In this document: positions 29,110-44,899 of the stretch, in pieces
Layout of the letters: each line of letters begins with the position of its first letter
Numbering within the stretch: position 1 is the stretch's first letter
Assembly (NCBI GenBank): GCA_963680875.1
Contig: OY804589.1
Span: forward strand, 868,001-932,000
Reading direction: 5' to 3'
DNA: 64,000 nucleotides
Source: Bathymodiolus brooksi
Lineage: Eukaryota; Mollusca; Bivalvia; Mytilida; Modiolidae
The notes under the pieces: generated by a model
The model's input: the letters and a program-made list of their open reading frames with translations, nothing else
What the model was told of the DNA's origin: nothing
Database searches by the model: none
Translations under genes and position numbers: made by a program

Positions 29110-30341
29110 GTATTAAATAAGAACAATACTACATCTACCATCATCTTTATAAATAAGAACAAGACTACCTCTACCATCATCTTTATAAATAAGAACAATA
29201 CTACATCTGCCATCATCTTTATAAATAAGAACAATACTATATCTACCATCATCTTTATAAATAAGAACAAGACTACATCTACCATCATCTTTATTAATAA
29301 GAACAATACTACATCTACCATCATCTGTATTAAATAAGAACAAGACTACATCTACCATCATCTTTATAAATAAGAACAATACTACATCTACCATCATTTT
29401 TATAAATAAGAACAAGACTACATCTACCATCATCTTTATAAATAAGAACAAGACTACATCTACCATCATCTTTATAAATAAGAACAATACTACATCTACC
29501 ATCATCTTTATAAATAAGAACAATACTACATCTACCATCATCTTTATAAATAAGAACAAGACTACATCTACCATCATCTTTATTAATAAGAACAATACTA
29601 CATCTACCATCATCTGTATAAAATAAGAACAAGACTACATCTACCATCATCTTTATAAATAAGAACAAGACTACATCTACCATCATCTGTATAAATAAGA
29701 ACAAGACTACATCTACCATCATCTGTATAAATAAGAACAAGACTACATCTACCATCATCTGTATTAAATAAGAACAAGACTACATCTACCATCATCTTTA
29801 TAAATAAGAACAAGATTACATGTACCATCATCTTTATAAATAAGAACAAGACTACATCTACCATCATCTTTATTAAATAAGAACAAGACTACATCTACCA
29901 TCATCTTTATAAATGAGAACAAGACTACATCTACCATCATCTGTATAAATAAGAACAATACTACATCTACCATCATCTGTATAAATAAGAACAAGACTAC
30001 ATCTACCATCATCTTTATTAAATAAGAACAAGACTACATCTACCATCATCTGTATAAATAAGAACAAGACTACATCTACCATCATCTGTATAAATAAGAA
30101 CAATACTACATCTACCATCATCTGTATAAATAAGAACAAGACTACATCTACCATCATCTTTATAAATAAGAACAAGACTACATCTACCATCATCTTTATT
30201 AAATAAGAACAATACTACATCTACCATCATCTGTATTAAATAAGAACAAGAATACATCTACCATCATCTTTATAAATAAGAACAATACTACATCTACCAT
30301 CATCTTTATAAATAAGAACAATACTACATCTACCATCATCT
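29110..30341. repeat. 1,232-bp tandem duplication, unit 1
   Basis: Landmarks are CATCTGCCATC near 29,207, ACTATATC near 29,237, ATCATTTTTAT near 29,397, a TATAAAATAAG linker near 29,617 and AAATGAGAAC near 29,912. All recur 1,232 bp later. The unit's ACATGTACC near 29,820 is private. Confidence 0.8.
29615..29651. repeat. Alternative 37-mer with TATAAAATAAG linker
   Basis: The extra base here is an A (TATAAAATAAG) instead of the usual T (TATTAAATAAG), so this 37-mer arose separately. It is found at only two further sites, about 30,847 and 38,251, exactly as predicted by the 1,232-bp and 7,404-bp duplications. Confidence 0.85.
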
Positions 30342-31530
30342 GTATTAAATAAGAACAATACTACATCTACCATCATCTTTATAAATAAGAACAAGACTAC
30401 ATCTACCATCATCTTTATAAATAAGAACAATACTACATCTGCCATCATCTTTATAAATAAGAACAATACTATATCTACCATCATCTTTATAAATAAGAAC
30501 AAGACTACATCTACCATCATCTTTATTAATAAGAACAATACTACATCTACCATCATCTGTATTAAATAAGAACAAGACTACATCTACCATCATCTTTATA
30601 AATAAGAACAATACTACATCTACCATCATTTTTATAAATAAGAACAAGACTACATCTACCATCATCTTTATAAATAAGAACAAGACTACATCTACCATCA
30701 TCTTTATAAATAAGAACAATACTACATCTACCATCATCTTTATAAATAAGAACAATACTACATCTACCATCATCTTTATAAATAAGAACAAGACTACATC
30801 TACCATCATCTTTATTAATAAGAACAATACTACATCTACCATCATCTGTATAAAATAAGAACAAGACTACATCTACCATCATCTTTATAAATAAGAACAA
30901 GACTACATCTACCATCATCTGTATAAATAAGAACAAGACTACATCTACCATCATCTGTATAAATAAGAACAAGACTACATCTACCATCATCTGTATTAAA
31001 TAAGAACAAGACTACATCTACCATCATCTTTATAAATAAGAACAAGATTACATCTACCATCATCTTTATAAATAAGAACAAGACTACATCTACCATCATC
31101 TTTATTAAATAAGAACAAGACTACATCTACCATCATCTTTATAAATGAGAACAAGACTACATCTACCATCATCTGTATAAATAAGAACAATACTACATCT
31201 ACCATCATCTGTATAAATAAGAACAAGACTACATCTACCATCATCTTTATTAAATAAGAACAAGACTACATCTACCATCATCTGTATAAATAAGAACAAG
31301 ACTACATCTACCATCATCTGTATAAATAAGAACAATACTACATCTACCATCATCTGTATAAATAAGAACAAGGCTACATCTACCATCATCTTTATAAATA
31401 AGAACAAGACTACATCTACCATCATCTTTATTAAATAAGAACAATACTACATCTACCATCATCTGTATTAAATAAGAACAAGAATACATCTACCATCATC
31501 TTTATAAATAAGAACAAGACTACATCTACC
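30342..31530. repeat. 1,232-bp tandem duplication, unit 2 (slightly short)
   Basis: Repeats the landmarks of unit 1 in order, then diverges near 31.53 kb into the first right-domain markers. Its right two thirds are copied again at about 37.95-38.9 kb. Confidence 0.8.
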
Positions 31531-34500
31531 ATCATCTTTATTAATAAGAACAATACTACATCTACCATCATCTGTATAAATAAGAACAAGACTACATCTA
31601 CCATCATCTTTATTAATAAAAACAATACTACATCTACCATCATCTGTATAAATAAGAACAAGACTACATCTGACATCATCTGTATTAAATAAGAACAAGA
31701 CTACATCTACCATCATCTGTATTAAATAAGAACAATACTACATCTACCATCATCTGTATAAATAAGAACAAGACTACATCTACCATCATCTTTATGAATA
31801 AGAACAAGACTACATCTACCATCATCTTTATAAATAAGAACAAGACTACATCTACCATCATCTTTATAAATAAGAACAAGACTACATCTACCATCATCTT
31901 TATTAAATAAGAACAAGACTACATCTACCATCATCTTTATAAATAAGAACAATACTACATCTACCATCATCTGTATAAATAAGAACAAGACTACATCTAC
32001 CATCATCTTTATAAATAAGAACAAGACTACATCTACCATCATCTGTATTAAATAAGAACAATACTACATCTACCATCATCTGTATAAATAAGAACAATAC
32101 TACATCTACCATCATCTTTATAAATAAGAACAAGACTACATCTACCATCATCTGTATTAAATAAGAACAATACTACATCTACCATCATCTTTATAAATAA
32201 GAACAAGACTACATCTACCATCATCTTTATAAATAAGAACAAGACTACATCTACCATCATCCGTATAAATAAGAACAATACTACATCTACCATCATCTGT
32301 ATAAATAAGAACAATACTACATCTACCATCATCTGTATAAATAAGAACAAGACTACATCTACCATCATCTTTATGAATAAGAACAAGACTACATCTACCA
32401 TCATCTTTATAAATAAGAACAAGACTACATCTACCATCATCTTTATAAATAAGAACAAGACTACATCTACCATCATCTTTATTAAATAAGAACAAGACTA
32501 CATCTACCATCATCTTTATAAATAAGAACAATACTACATCTACCATCATCTGTATAAATAAGAACAAGACTACATCTACCATCATCTTTATAAATAAGAA
32601 CAAGACTACATCTACCATCATCTGTATTAAATAAGAACAATACTACATCTACCATCATCTGTATAAATAAGAACAATACTACATCTACCATCATCTTTAT
32701 AAATAAGAACAAGACTGCATCTACCATCATCTGTATTAAATAAGAACAATACTACATCTACCATCATCTTTATAAATAAGAACAAGACTACATCTACCAT
32801 CATCTTTATAAATAAGAACAAGACTACATCTACCATCATCCGTATAAATAAGAACAATACTACATCTACCATCATCTGTATAAATAAGAACAATACTACA
32901 TCTACCATCATCTTTATTAAATAAGAACAAGACTACATCTACCATCATCTTTATAAATAAGAACAAGACTACATCTACCATCATCTGTATTAAATAAGAA
33001 CAATACTACATCTACCATCATCTTTATAAATAAGAACAAGACTACATCTACCATCATCTTTATAAATAAGAACAAGACTACATCTACCATCATCTGTATT
33101 AAATAAGAACAATACTGCATCTACCATCATCTGTATTAAATAAGAACAAGACTACATCTACCATCATCTGTATAAATAAGAACAATACTACATCTACCAT
33201 CATCTTTATAAATAAGAACAAGACTACATCCACCATCATCTGTATTAAATAAGAACAATACTACATCTACCATCATCTGTATCAATAAGAACAATACTAC
33301 ATCTACCATCATCTTTATAAATAAGAACAAGACTACATCTACCATCATCTGTATTAAATAAGAACAATACTACATCTACCATCATCTGTATAAATAAGAA
33401 CAATACTACATCTACCATCATCTTTATAAATAAGAACAAGACTACATCTACCATCATCTTTATTAATAAGAACAATGCTACATCTACCATCATCTGTATA
33501 AATAAGAACAAGACTACATCTGACATCATCTGTATTAAATAAGAACAATACTACATCTACCATCATCTGTATAAATAAGAACAAGACTACATCTACCATC
33601 ATCTTTATGAATAAGAACAAGACTACATCTACCATCATCTGTATTAAATAAGAGTAAGACTACATCTACAATCATCTGTATTAAATAAGAACAATACTAC
33701 ATCTACCATCATCTGTATTAAATAAGAACAAGACTACATCTACCATCATCTGTATAAATAAGAACAAGACTACATCTACCATCATCTTTATTAATAAGAA
33801 CAATACTACATCTACCATCATCTGTATAAATAAGAACAAGACTACATCTACCATCATCTTTATGAATAAGAACAAGACTACATCTACCATCATCTGTTTT
33901 AAATAAGAACAAGACTACATCTACCATCATCTTTATAAATAAGAACAAGACTACATCTACCATCATCTGTATAAATAAGAACAAGACTACATCTACCATC
34001 ATCTGTATTAAATAAGAACAAGACTACATCTACCATCATCTGTATAAATAAGAACAAGACTACCTCTACCATCATCTGTATAAATAAGAACAATACTACA
34101 TCTACCATCATCTTTATAAATAAGAACAAGACTACATCTACCATCATCTTTATAAATAAGAACAAGACTAAATCTACCATCATCTGTATTAAATAAGAAC
34201 AATACTACATCTACCATCATCTGTATTAAATAAGAACAAGACTACATCTACCATCATCTGTATAAATAAGAACAATACTACATCTACCATCATCTTTATA
34301 AATAAGAACAAGACTACATCTACCATCATCTGTATTAAATAAGAACAATACTACATCTACCATCATCTGTATAAATAAGAACAATACTACATCTACCATC
34401 ATCTTTATAAATAAGAACAAGACTACATCTACCATCATCTTTATTAATAAGAACAATACTACATCTACCATCATCTGTATAAATAAGAACGAGACTACAT

Positions 34501-34740
34501 CTGACATCATCTGTATTAAATAAGAACAAGACTACATCTACCATCATCTGTATAAATAAGAACAAGACTACATCTACCATCATCTGTATAAATAAGAACA
34601 ATACTACATATACCATCATCTGTATAAATAAGAACAAGACTACATCTACCATCATCTTTATAAATAAGAACAAGACTACATCTACCATCATCTTTATTAA
34701 ATAAGAACAATACTACATCTACCATCATCTGTATTAAATA
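30550..34740. repeat. 4.2-kb segment, source-like copy
   Basis: The ordered variants recur at a constant offset of 7,404 bp (37,954-42,144). Landmarks are the TATAAAATAAG linker, AAATGAGAAC, AATAAAAACAATAC near 31,616, CATCCGTAT near 32,260 and 32,839, CATCCACC near 33,230, GAGTAAGAC near 33,652 and CTGTTTTAAATAAG near 33,896. The constant offset means no net monomer gain or loss between the two copies. Confidence 0.8.
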
Positions 34741-35050
34741 AGAACAATAATACATCTACCATCATCTTTATAAATAAGAACAAGACTACATCTACCATCA
34801 TCTTTATTAATAAGAACAATACTACATCTACCATCATCTGTATAAATAAGAACAAGAATACATCTACCATCATCTTTATAAATAAGAACAAGATTACATC
34901 TACCATCATCTGTATTAAATAAGAACAATACTACATCTACCATCATCTTTATAAATAAGAACAAGACTACATCTACCATCATCTTTATAAATAAGAACAA
35001 GACTACATCTACCATCATCTGTATTAAATAAGAACAATACTGCATCTACC
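33640..35050. repeat. 1.4-kb segment with copy 1,707 bp downstream
   Basis: Ordered landmarks GAGTAAGAC, CTGTTTTAAATAAG, GACTACCTC, GACTAAATC, AACGAGAC followed by TCTGACATC, and ACATATACC recur at offset 1,707 bp. Related copies exist near 41.0 and 44.4 kb. Confidence 0.7.
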
Positions 35051-35346
35051 ATCATCTGTATTAAATAAGAACAAGACTACATCTACCATCATCTGTATAA
35101 ATAAGAACAATACTACATCTACCATCATCTTTATAAATAAGAACAAGACTACATCTACCATCATCTTTATTAATAAGAACAATGCTACATCTACCATCAT
35201 CTGTATAAATAAGAACAAGACTACATCTGACATCATCTGTATTAAATAAGAACAATACTACATCTACCATCATCTGTATAAATAAGAACAATACTACATC
35301 TACCATCATCTTTATGAATAAGAACAAGACTACATCTACCATCATC

Positions 35347-36757
35347 TGTATTAAATAAGAGTAAGACTACATCTACCATCATCTGTATTAAATAAGAACA
35401 ATACTACATCTACCATCATCTGTATTAAATAAGAACAAGACTACATCTACCATCATCTGTATAAATAAGAACAAGACTACATCTACCATCATCTTTATTA
35501 ATAAGAACAATACTACATCTACCATCATCTGTATAAATAAGAACAAGACTACATCTACCATCATCTTTATGAATAAGAACAAGACTACATCTACCATCAT
35601 CTGTTTTAAATAAGAACAAGACTACATCTACCATCATCTTTATAAATAAGAACAAGACTACATCTACCATCATCTGTATAAATAAGAACAAGACTACATC
35701 TACCATCATCTGTATTAAATAAGAACAAGACTACATCTACCATCATCTGTATAAATAAGAACAAGACTACCCCTACCATCATCTGTATAAATAAGAACAA
35801 TACTACATCTACCATCATCTTTATAAATAAGAACAAGACTACATCTACCATCATCTTTATGAATAAGAACAAGACTAAATCTACCATCATCTGTATTAAA
35901 TAAGAACAATACTACATCTACCATCATCTGTATTAAATAAGAACAAGACTACATCTACCATCATCTGTATAAATAAGAACAATACTACATCTACCATCAT
36001 CTTTATAAATAAGAACAAGACTACATCTACCATCATCTGTATTAAATAAGAACAATACTACATCTACCATCATCTGTATAAATAAGAACAATACTACATC
36101 TACCATCATCTTTATAAATAAGAACAAGACTACATCTACCATCATCTTTATTAATAAGAACAATACTACATCTACCATCATCTGTATAAATAAGAACGAG
36201 ACTACATCTGACATCATCTGTATTAAATAAGAACAAGACTACATCTACCATCATCTGTATAAATAAGAACAAGACTACATCTACCATCATCTGTATAAAT
36301 AAGAACAATACTACATATACCATCATCTGTATAAATAAGAACAAGACTACATCTACCATCATCTTTATAAATAAGAACAAGACTACATCTACCATCATCT
36401 TTATTAAATAAGAACAATACTACATCTACCATCATCTGTATTAAATAAGAACAAGAATACATCTACCATCATCTTTATAAATAAGAACAAGACTACATCT
36501 ACCATCATCTTTATTAATAAGAACAATACTACATCTACCATCATCTGTATAAATAAGAACAAGAATACATCTACCATCATCTTTATAAATAAGAACAAGA
36601 CTACATCTACCATCATCTGTATTAAATAAGAACAATACTACATCTACCATCATCTTTATAAATAAGAACAAGACTACATCTACCATCATCTTTATAAATA
36701 AGAACAAGACTACATCTACCATCATCTGTATTAAATAAGAACAATACTGCATCTACC
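35347..36757. repeat. 1.4-kb segment, downstream copy
   Basis: Offset 1,707 bp from 33,640. GACTACCCCTACC near 35,770 replaces the GACTACCTC of the other copies. To its right, 36.77-37.6 kb matches 33.14-33.97 kb at offset 3,632 bp. Confidence 0.7.
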
Positions 36758-37953
36758 ATCATCTGTATTAAATAAGAACAAGACTACATCTACCATCATC
36801 TGTATAAATAAGAACAATACTACATCTACCATCATCTTTATAAATAAGAACAAGACTACATCCACCATCATCTGTATTAAATAAGAACAATACTACATCT
36901 ACCATCATCTGTATAAATAAGAACAATACTACATCTACCATCATCTTTATAAATAAGAACAAGACTACATCTACCATCATCTGTATTAAATAAGAACAAT
37001 ACTACATCTACCATCATCTGTATAAATAAGAACAATACTACATCTACCATCATCTTTATAAATAAGAACAAGACTACATCTACCATCATCTTTATTAATA
37101 AGAACAATGCTACATCTACCATCATCTGTATAAATAAGAACAAGACTACATCTGACATCATCTGTATTAAATAAGAACAATACTACATCTACCATCATCT
37201 GTATAAATAAGAACAAGACTACATCTACCATCATCTTTATGAATAAGAACAAGACTACATCTACCATCATCTGTATTAAATAAGAGTAAGACTACATCTA
37301 CCATCATCTGTATTAAATAAGAACAATACTACATCTACCATCATCTGTATTAAATAAGAACAAGACTACATCTACCATCATCTGTATAAATAAGAACAAG
37401 ACTACATCTACCATCATCTTTATTAATAAGAACAATACTACATCTACCATCATCTGTATAAATAAGAACAAGACTACATCTACCATCATCTTTATAAATA
37501 AGAACAATACTACATCTACCATCATCTGTATAAATAAGAACAAGACTACATCTACCATCATCTTTATAAATAAGAACAAGACTACATCTACCATCATCTG
37601 TATTAAATAAGAACAATACTACATCTACCATCATCTGTATAAATAAGAACAATACTACATCTACCATCATCTTTATAAATAAGAACAAGACTGCATCTAC
37701 CATCATCTGTATTAAATAAGAACAATACTACATCTACCATCATCTTTATAAATAAGAACAAGACTACATCTACCATCATCTTTATAAATAAGAACAAGAC
37801 TACATCTACCATCATCCGTATAAATAAGAACAATACTACATCTACCATCATCTGTATAAATAAGAACAATACTACATCTACCATCATCTTTATTAAATAA
37901 GAACAAGACTACATCTACCATCATCTTTATAAATAAGAACAAGACTACATCTA

Positions 37954-40900
37954 CCATCATCTGTATTAAATAAGAACAAGACTACATCTACCATCATCTT
38001 TATAAATAAGAACAATACTACATCTACCATCATTTTTATAAATAAGAACAAGACTACATCTACCATCATCTTTATAAATAAGAACAAGACTACATCTACC
38101 ATCATCTTTATAAATAAGAACAATACTACATCTACCATCATCTTTATAAATAAGAACAATACTACATCTACCATCATCTTTATAAATAAGAACAAGACTA
38201 CATCTACCATCATCTTTATTAATAAGAACAATACTACATCTACCATCATCTGTATAAAATAAGAACAAGACTACATCTACCATCATCTTTATAAATAAGA
38301 ACAAGACTACATCTACCATCATCTGTATAAATAAGAACAAGACTACATCTACCATCATCTGTATAAATAAGAACAAGACTACATCTACCATCATCTGTAT
38401 TAAATAAGAACAAGACTACATCTACCATCATCTTTATAAATAAGAACAAGATTACATCTACCATCATCTTTATAAATAAGAACAAGACTACATCTACCAT
38501 CATCTTTATTAAATAAGAACAAGACTACATCTACCATCATCTTTATAAATGAGAACAAGACTACATCTACCATCATCTGTATAAATAAGAACAATACTAC
38601 ATCTACCATCATCTGTATAAATAAGAACAAGACTACATCTACCATCATCTTTATTAAATAAGAACAAGACTACATCTACCATCATCTGTATAAATAAGAA
38701 CAAGACTACATCTACCATCATCTGTATAAATAAGAACAATACTACATCTACCATCATCTGTATAAATAAGAACAAGACTACATCTACCATCATCTTTATA
38801 AATAAGAACAAGACTACATCTACCATCATCTTTATTAAATAAGAACAATACTACATCTACCATCATCTGTATTAAATAAGAACAAGAATACATCTACCAT
38901 CATCTTTATAAATAAGAACAAGACTACATCTACCATCATCTTTATTAATAAGAACAATACTACATCTACCATCATCTGTATAAATAAGAACAAGACTACA
39001 TCTACCATCATCTTTATTAATAAAAACAATACTACATCTACCATCATCTGTATAAATAAGAACAAGACTACATCTGACATCATCTGTATTAAATAAGAAC
39101 AAGACTACATCTACCATCATCTGTATTAAATAAGAACAATACTACATCTACCATCATCTGTATAAATAAGAACAAGACTACATCTACCATCATCTTTATG
39201 AATAAGAACAAGACTACATCTACCATCATCTTTATAAATAAGAACAAGACTACATCTACCATCATCTTTATAAATAAGAACAAGACTACATCTACCATCA
39301 TCTTTATTAAATAAGAACAAGACTACATCTACAATCATCTTTATAAATAAGAACAATACTACATCTACCATCATCTGTATAAATAAGAACAAGACTACAT
39401 CTACCATCATCTTTATAAATAAGAACAAGACTACATCTACCATCATCTGTATTAAATAAGAACAATACTACATCTACCATCATCTGTATAAATAAGAACA
39501 ATACTACATCTACCATCATCTTTATAAATAAGAACAAGACTACATCTACCATCATCTGTATTAAATAAGAACAATACTACATCTACCATCATCTTTATAA
39601 ATAAGAACAAGACTACATCTACCATCATCTTTATAAATAAGAACAAGACTACATCTACCATCATCCGTATAAATAAGAACAATACTACATCTCCCATCAT
39701 CTGTATAAATAAGAACAATACTACATCTACCATCATCTGTATAAATAAGAACAAGACTACATCTACCATCATCTTTATGAATAAGAACAAGACTACATCT
39801 ACCATCATCTTTATAAATAAGAACAAGACTACATCTACCATCATCTTTATAAATAAGAACAAGACTACATCTACCATCATCTTTATTAAATAAGAACAAG
39901 ACTACATCTACCATCATCTTTATAAATAAGAACAATACTACATCTACCATCATCTGTATAAATAAGAACAAGACTACATCTACCATCATCTTTATAAATA
40001 AGAACAAGACTACATCTACCATCATCTGTATTAAATAAGAACAATACTACATCTACCATCATCTGTATAAATAAGAACAATACTACATCTACCATCATCT
40101 TTATAAATAAGAACAAGACTGCATCTACCATCATCTGTATTAAATAAGAACAATACTACATCTACCATCATCTTTATAAATAAGAACAAGACTACATCTA
40201 CCATCATCTTTATAAATAAGAACAAGACTACATCTACCATCATCCGTATAAATAAGAACAATACTACATCTACCATCATCTGTATAAATAAGAACAATAC
40301 TACATCTACCATCATCTTTATTAAATAAGAACAAGACTACATCTACCATCATCTTTATAAATAAGAACAAGACTACATCTACCATCATCTGTATTAAATA
40401 AGAACAATACTACATCTACCATCATCTTTATAAATAAGAACAAGACTACATCTACCATCATCTTTATAAATAAGAACAAGACTACATCTACCATCATCTG
40501 TATTAAATAAGAACAATACTGCATCTACCATCATCTGTATTAAATAAGAACAAGACTACATCTACCATCATCTGTATAAATAAGAACAATACTACATCTA
40601 CCATCATCTTTATAAATAAGAACAAGACTACATCCACCATCATCTGTATTAAATAAGAACAATACTACATTTACCATCATCTGTATAAATAAGAACAATA
40701 CTACATCTACCATCATCGTTATAAATAAGAACAAGACTACATCTACCATCATCTGTATTAAATAAGAACAATACTACATCTACCATCATCTGTATAAATA
40801 AGAACAAGACTACATCTACCATCATCTTTATAAATAAGAACAAGACTACATCTACCATCATCTTTATTAATAAGAACAATGCTACATCTACCATCATCTG

Positions 40901-42144
40901 TATAAATAAGAACAAGACTACATCTGACATCATCTGTATTAAATAAGAACAATACTACATCTACCATCATCTGTATAAATAAGAACAAGACTACATCTAC
41001 CATCATCTTTATGAATAAGAACAAGACTACATCTACCATCATCTGTATTAAATAAGAGTAAGACTACATCTACCATCATCTGTATTAAATAAGAACAATA
41101 CTACATCTACCATCATCTGTATTAAATAAGAACAAGACTACATCTACCATCATCTGTATAAATAAGAACAAGACTACATCTACCATCATCTTTATTAATA
41201 AGAACAATACTACATCTACCATCATCTGTATAAATAAGAACAAGACTACATCTACCATCATCTTTATGAATAAGAACAAGACTACATCTACCATCATCTG
41301 TTTTAAATAAGAACAAGACTACATCTACCATCATCTTTATAAATAAGAACAAGACTACATCTACCATCATCTGTATAAATAAGAACAAGACTACATCTAC
41401 CATCATCTGTATTAAATAAGAACAAGACTACATCTACCATCATCTGTATAAATAAGAACAAGACTACCTCTACCATCATCTGTATAAATAAGAACAATAC
41501 TACATCTACCATCATCTTTATAAATAAGAACAAGACTACATCTACCATCATCTTTATAAATAAGAACAAGACTAAATCTACCATCATCTGTATTAAATAA
41601 GAACAATACTACATCTACCATCATCTGTATTAAATAAGAACAAGACTACATCTACCATCATCTGTATAAATAAGAACAATACTACATCTACCATCATCTT
41701 TATAAATAAGAACAAGACTACATCTACCATCATCTGTATTAAATAAGAACAATACTACATCTACCATCATCTGTATAAATAAGAACAATACTACATCTAC
41801 CATCATCTTTATAAATAAGAACAAGACTACATCTACCATCATCTTTATTAATAAGAACAATACTACATCTACCATCATCTGTATAAATAAGAACGAGACT
41901 ACATCTGACATCATCTGTATTAAATAAGAACAAGACTACATCTACCATCATCTGTATAAATAAGAACAAGACTACATCTACCATCATCTGTATAAATAAG
42001 AACAATACTACATCTACCATCATCTGTATAAATAAGAACAAGACTACATCTACCATCATCTTTATAAATAAGAACAAGACTACATCTACCATCATCTTTA
42101 TTAAATAAGAACAATACTACATCTACCATCATCTGTATTAAATA
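37954..42144. repeat. 4.2-kb segment, second copy
   Basis: Offset 7,404 bp from 30,550. Private changes include CTACAATCATC near 39,332, CATCTCCCATC near 39,692 and ATCGTTATAAAT near 40,717. The middle of it is copied once more at 42.07-44.88 kb. Confidence 0.8.
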
Positions 42145-44880
42145 AGAACAAGAATACATCTACCATCATCTTTATAAATAAGAACAAGACTACATCTACC
42201 ATCATCTTTATTAATAAGAACAATACTACATCTACCATCATCTGTATAAATAAGAACAAGACTACATCTACCATCATCTTTATTAATAAAAACAATACTA
42301 CATCTACCATCATCTGTATAAATAAGAACAAGACTACATCTGACATCATCTGTATTAAATAAGAACAAGACTACATCTACCATCATCTGTATTAAATAAG
42401 AACAATACTACATCTACCATCATCTGTATAAATAAGAACAAGACTACATCTACCATCATCTTTATGAATAAGAACAAGACTACATCTACCATCATCTTTA
42501 TAAATAAGAACAAGACTACATCTACCATCATCTTTATAAATAAGAACAAGACTACATCTACCATCATCTTTATTAAATAAGAACAAGACTACATCTACCA
42601 TCATCTTTATAAATAAGAACAATACTACATCTACCATCATCTGTATAAATAAGAACAAGACTACATCTACCATCATCTTTATAAATAAGAACAAGACTAC
42701 ATCTACCATCATCTGTATTAAATAAGAACAATACTACATCTACCATCATCTGTATAAATAAGAACAATACTACATCTACCATCATCTTTATAAATAAAAA
42801 CAAGACTACATCTACCATCATCTGTATTAAATAAGAACAATACTACATCTACCATCATCTTTATAAATAAGAACAAGACTACATCTACCATCATCTTTAT
42901 AAATAAGAACAAGACTACATCTACCATCATCCGTATAAATAAGAACAATACTACATCTACCATCATCTGTATAAATAAGAACAATACTACATCTACCATC
43001 ATCTGTATAAATAAGAACAAGACTACATCTACCATCATCTTTATGAATAAGAACAAGACTACATCTACCATCATCTTTATAAATAAGAACAAGACTACAT
43101 CTACCATCATCTTTATAAATAAGAACAAGACTACATCTACCATCATCTTTATTAAATAAGAACAAGACTACATCTACCATCATCTTTATAAATAAGAACA
43201 ATACTACATCTACCATCATCTGTATAAATAAGAACAAGACTACATCTACCATCATCTTTATAAATAAGAACAAGACTACATCTACCATCATCTGTATTAA
43301 ATAAGAACAATACTACATCTACCATCATCTGTATAAATAAGAACAATACTACATCTACCATCATCTTTATAAATAAGAACAAGACTGCATCTACCATCAT
43401 CTGTATTAAATAAGAACAATACTACATCTACCATCATGTTTATAAATAAGAACAAGACTACATCTACCATCATCTTTATAAATAAGAACAAGACTACATC
43501 TACCATCATCCGTATAAATAAGAACAATACTACATCTACCATCATCTGTATAAATAAGAACAATACTACATCTACCATCATCTTTATTAAATAAGAACAA
43601 GACTACATCTACCATCATCTTTATAAATAAGAACAAGACTACATCTACCATCATCTGTATTAAATAAGAACAATACTACATCTACCATCATCTTTATAAA
43701 TAAGAACAAGACTACATCTACCATCATCTTTATAAATAAGAACAAGACTACATCTACCATCATCTGTATTAAATAAGAACAATACTGCATCTACCATCAT
43801 CTGTATTAAATAAGAACAAGACTACATCTACCATCATCTGTATAAATAAGAACAATACTACATCTACCATCATCTTTATAAATAAGAACAAGACTACATC
43901 CACCATCATCTGTATTAAATAAGAACAATACTACATCTACCATCATCTGTATAAATAAGAACAATACTACATCTACCATCATCTTTATAAATAAGAACAA
44001 GACTACATCTACCATCATCTGTATTAAATAAGAACAATACTACATCTACCATCATCTGTATAAATAAGAACAATACTACATCTACCATCATCTTTATAAA
44101 TAAGAACAAGACTACATCTACCATCATCTGTATTAAATAAGAACAATACTACATCTACCATCATCTGTATAAATAAGAACAAGACTACATCTACCATCAT
44201 CTTTATAAATAAGAACAAGACTACATCTACCATCATCTTTATTAATAAGAACAATGCTACATCTACCATCATCTGTATAAATAAGAACAAGACTACATCT
44301 GACATCATCTGTATTAAATAAGAACAATACTACATCTACCATCATCTGTATAAATAAGAACAAGACTACATCTACCATCATCTTTATGAATAAGAACAAG
44401 ACTACATCTACCATCATCTGTATTAAATAAGAGTAAGACTACATCTACCATCATCTGTATTAAATAAGAACAATACTACATCTACCATCATCTGTATTAA
44501 ATAAGAACAAGACTACATCTACCATCATCTGTATAAATAAGAACAAGACTACATCTACCATCATCTTTATTAATAAGAACAATACTACATCTACCATCAT
44601 CTGTATAAATAAGAACAAGACTACATCTACCATCATCTTTATGAATAAGAACAAGACTACATCTACCATCATCTGTTTTAAATAAGAACAAGACTACATC
44701 TACCATCATCTTTATAAATAAGAACAAGACTACATCTACCATCATCTGTATAAATAAGAACAAGACTACATCTACCATCATCTGTATTAAATAAGAACAA
44801 GACTACATCTACCATCATCTGTATAAATAAGAACAAGACTACCTCTACCATCATCTGTATAAATAAGAACAATACTACAT
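42066..44880. repeat. 2.8-kb copy of 38.8-41.5 kb with a three-monomer insertion
   Basis: The offset from 38.8 kb is 3,266 bp on the left and 3,375 bp to the right of about 43.9 kb. The 109-bp step is one extra 36+36+37 trimer (about 43,915-44,023). A private CATCATGTTTATAAAT variant near 43,437 is re-used in the next segment. Confidence 0.75.
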
Positions 44881-44899
44881 CTACCATCATCTTTATAAA

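Larger units (their letters stand above)
28500..31420. repeat. Transition between array domains
   Basis: The left part is rich in CTTTATAAATAAG and CTTTATTAATAAG 36-mers with the T allele, like the 24-28 kb region. The rest is a 1,232-bp tandem duplication that also seeds a copy near 38 kb. Private variants include ATCATTTTTAT, CATCTGCCATC and the TATAAAATAAG linker. The region links the two domains because its left side resembles the left domain and its right side is copied within the right domain. Confidence 0.6.
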
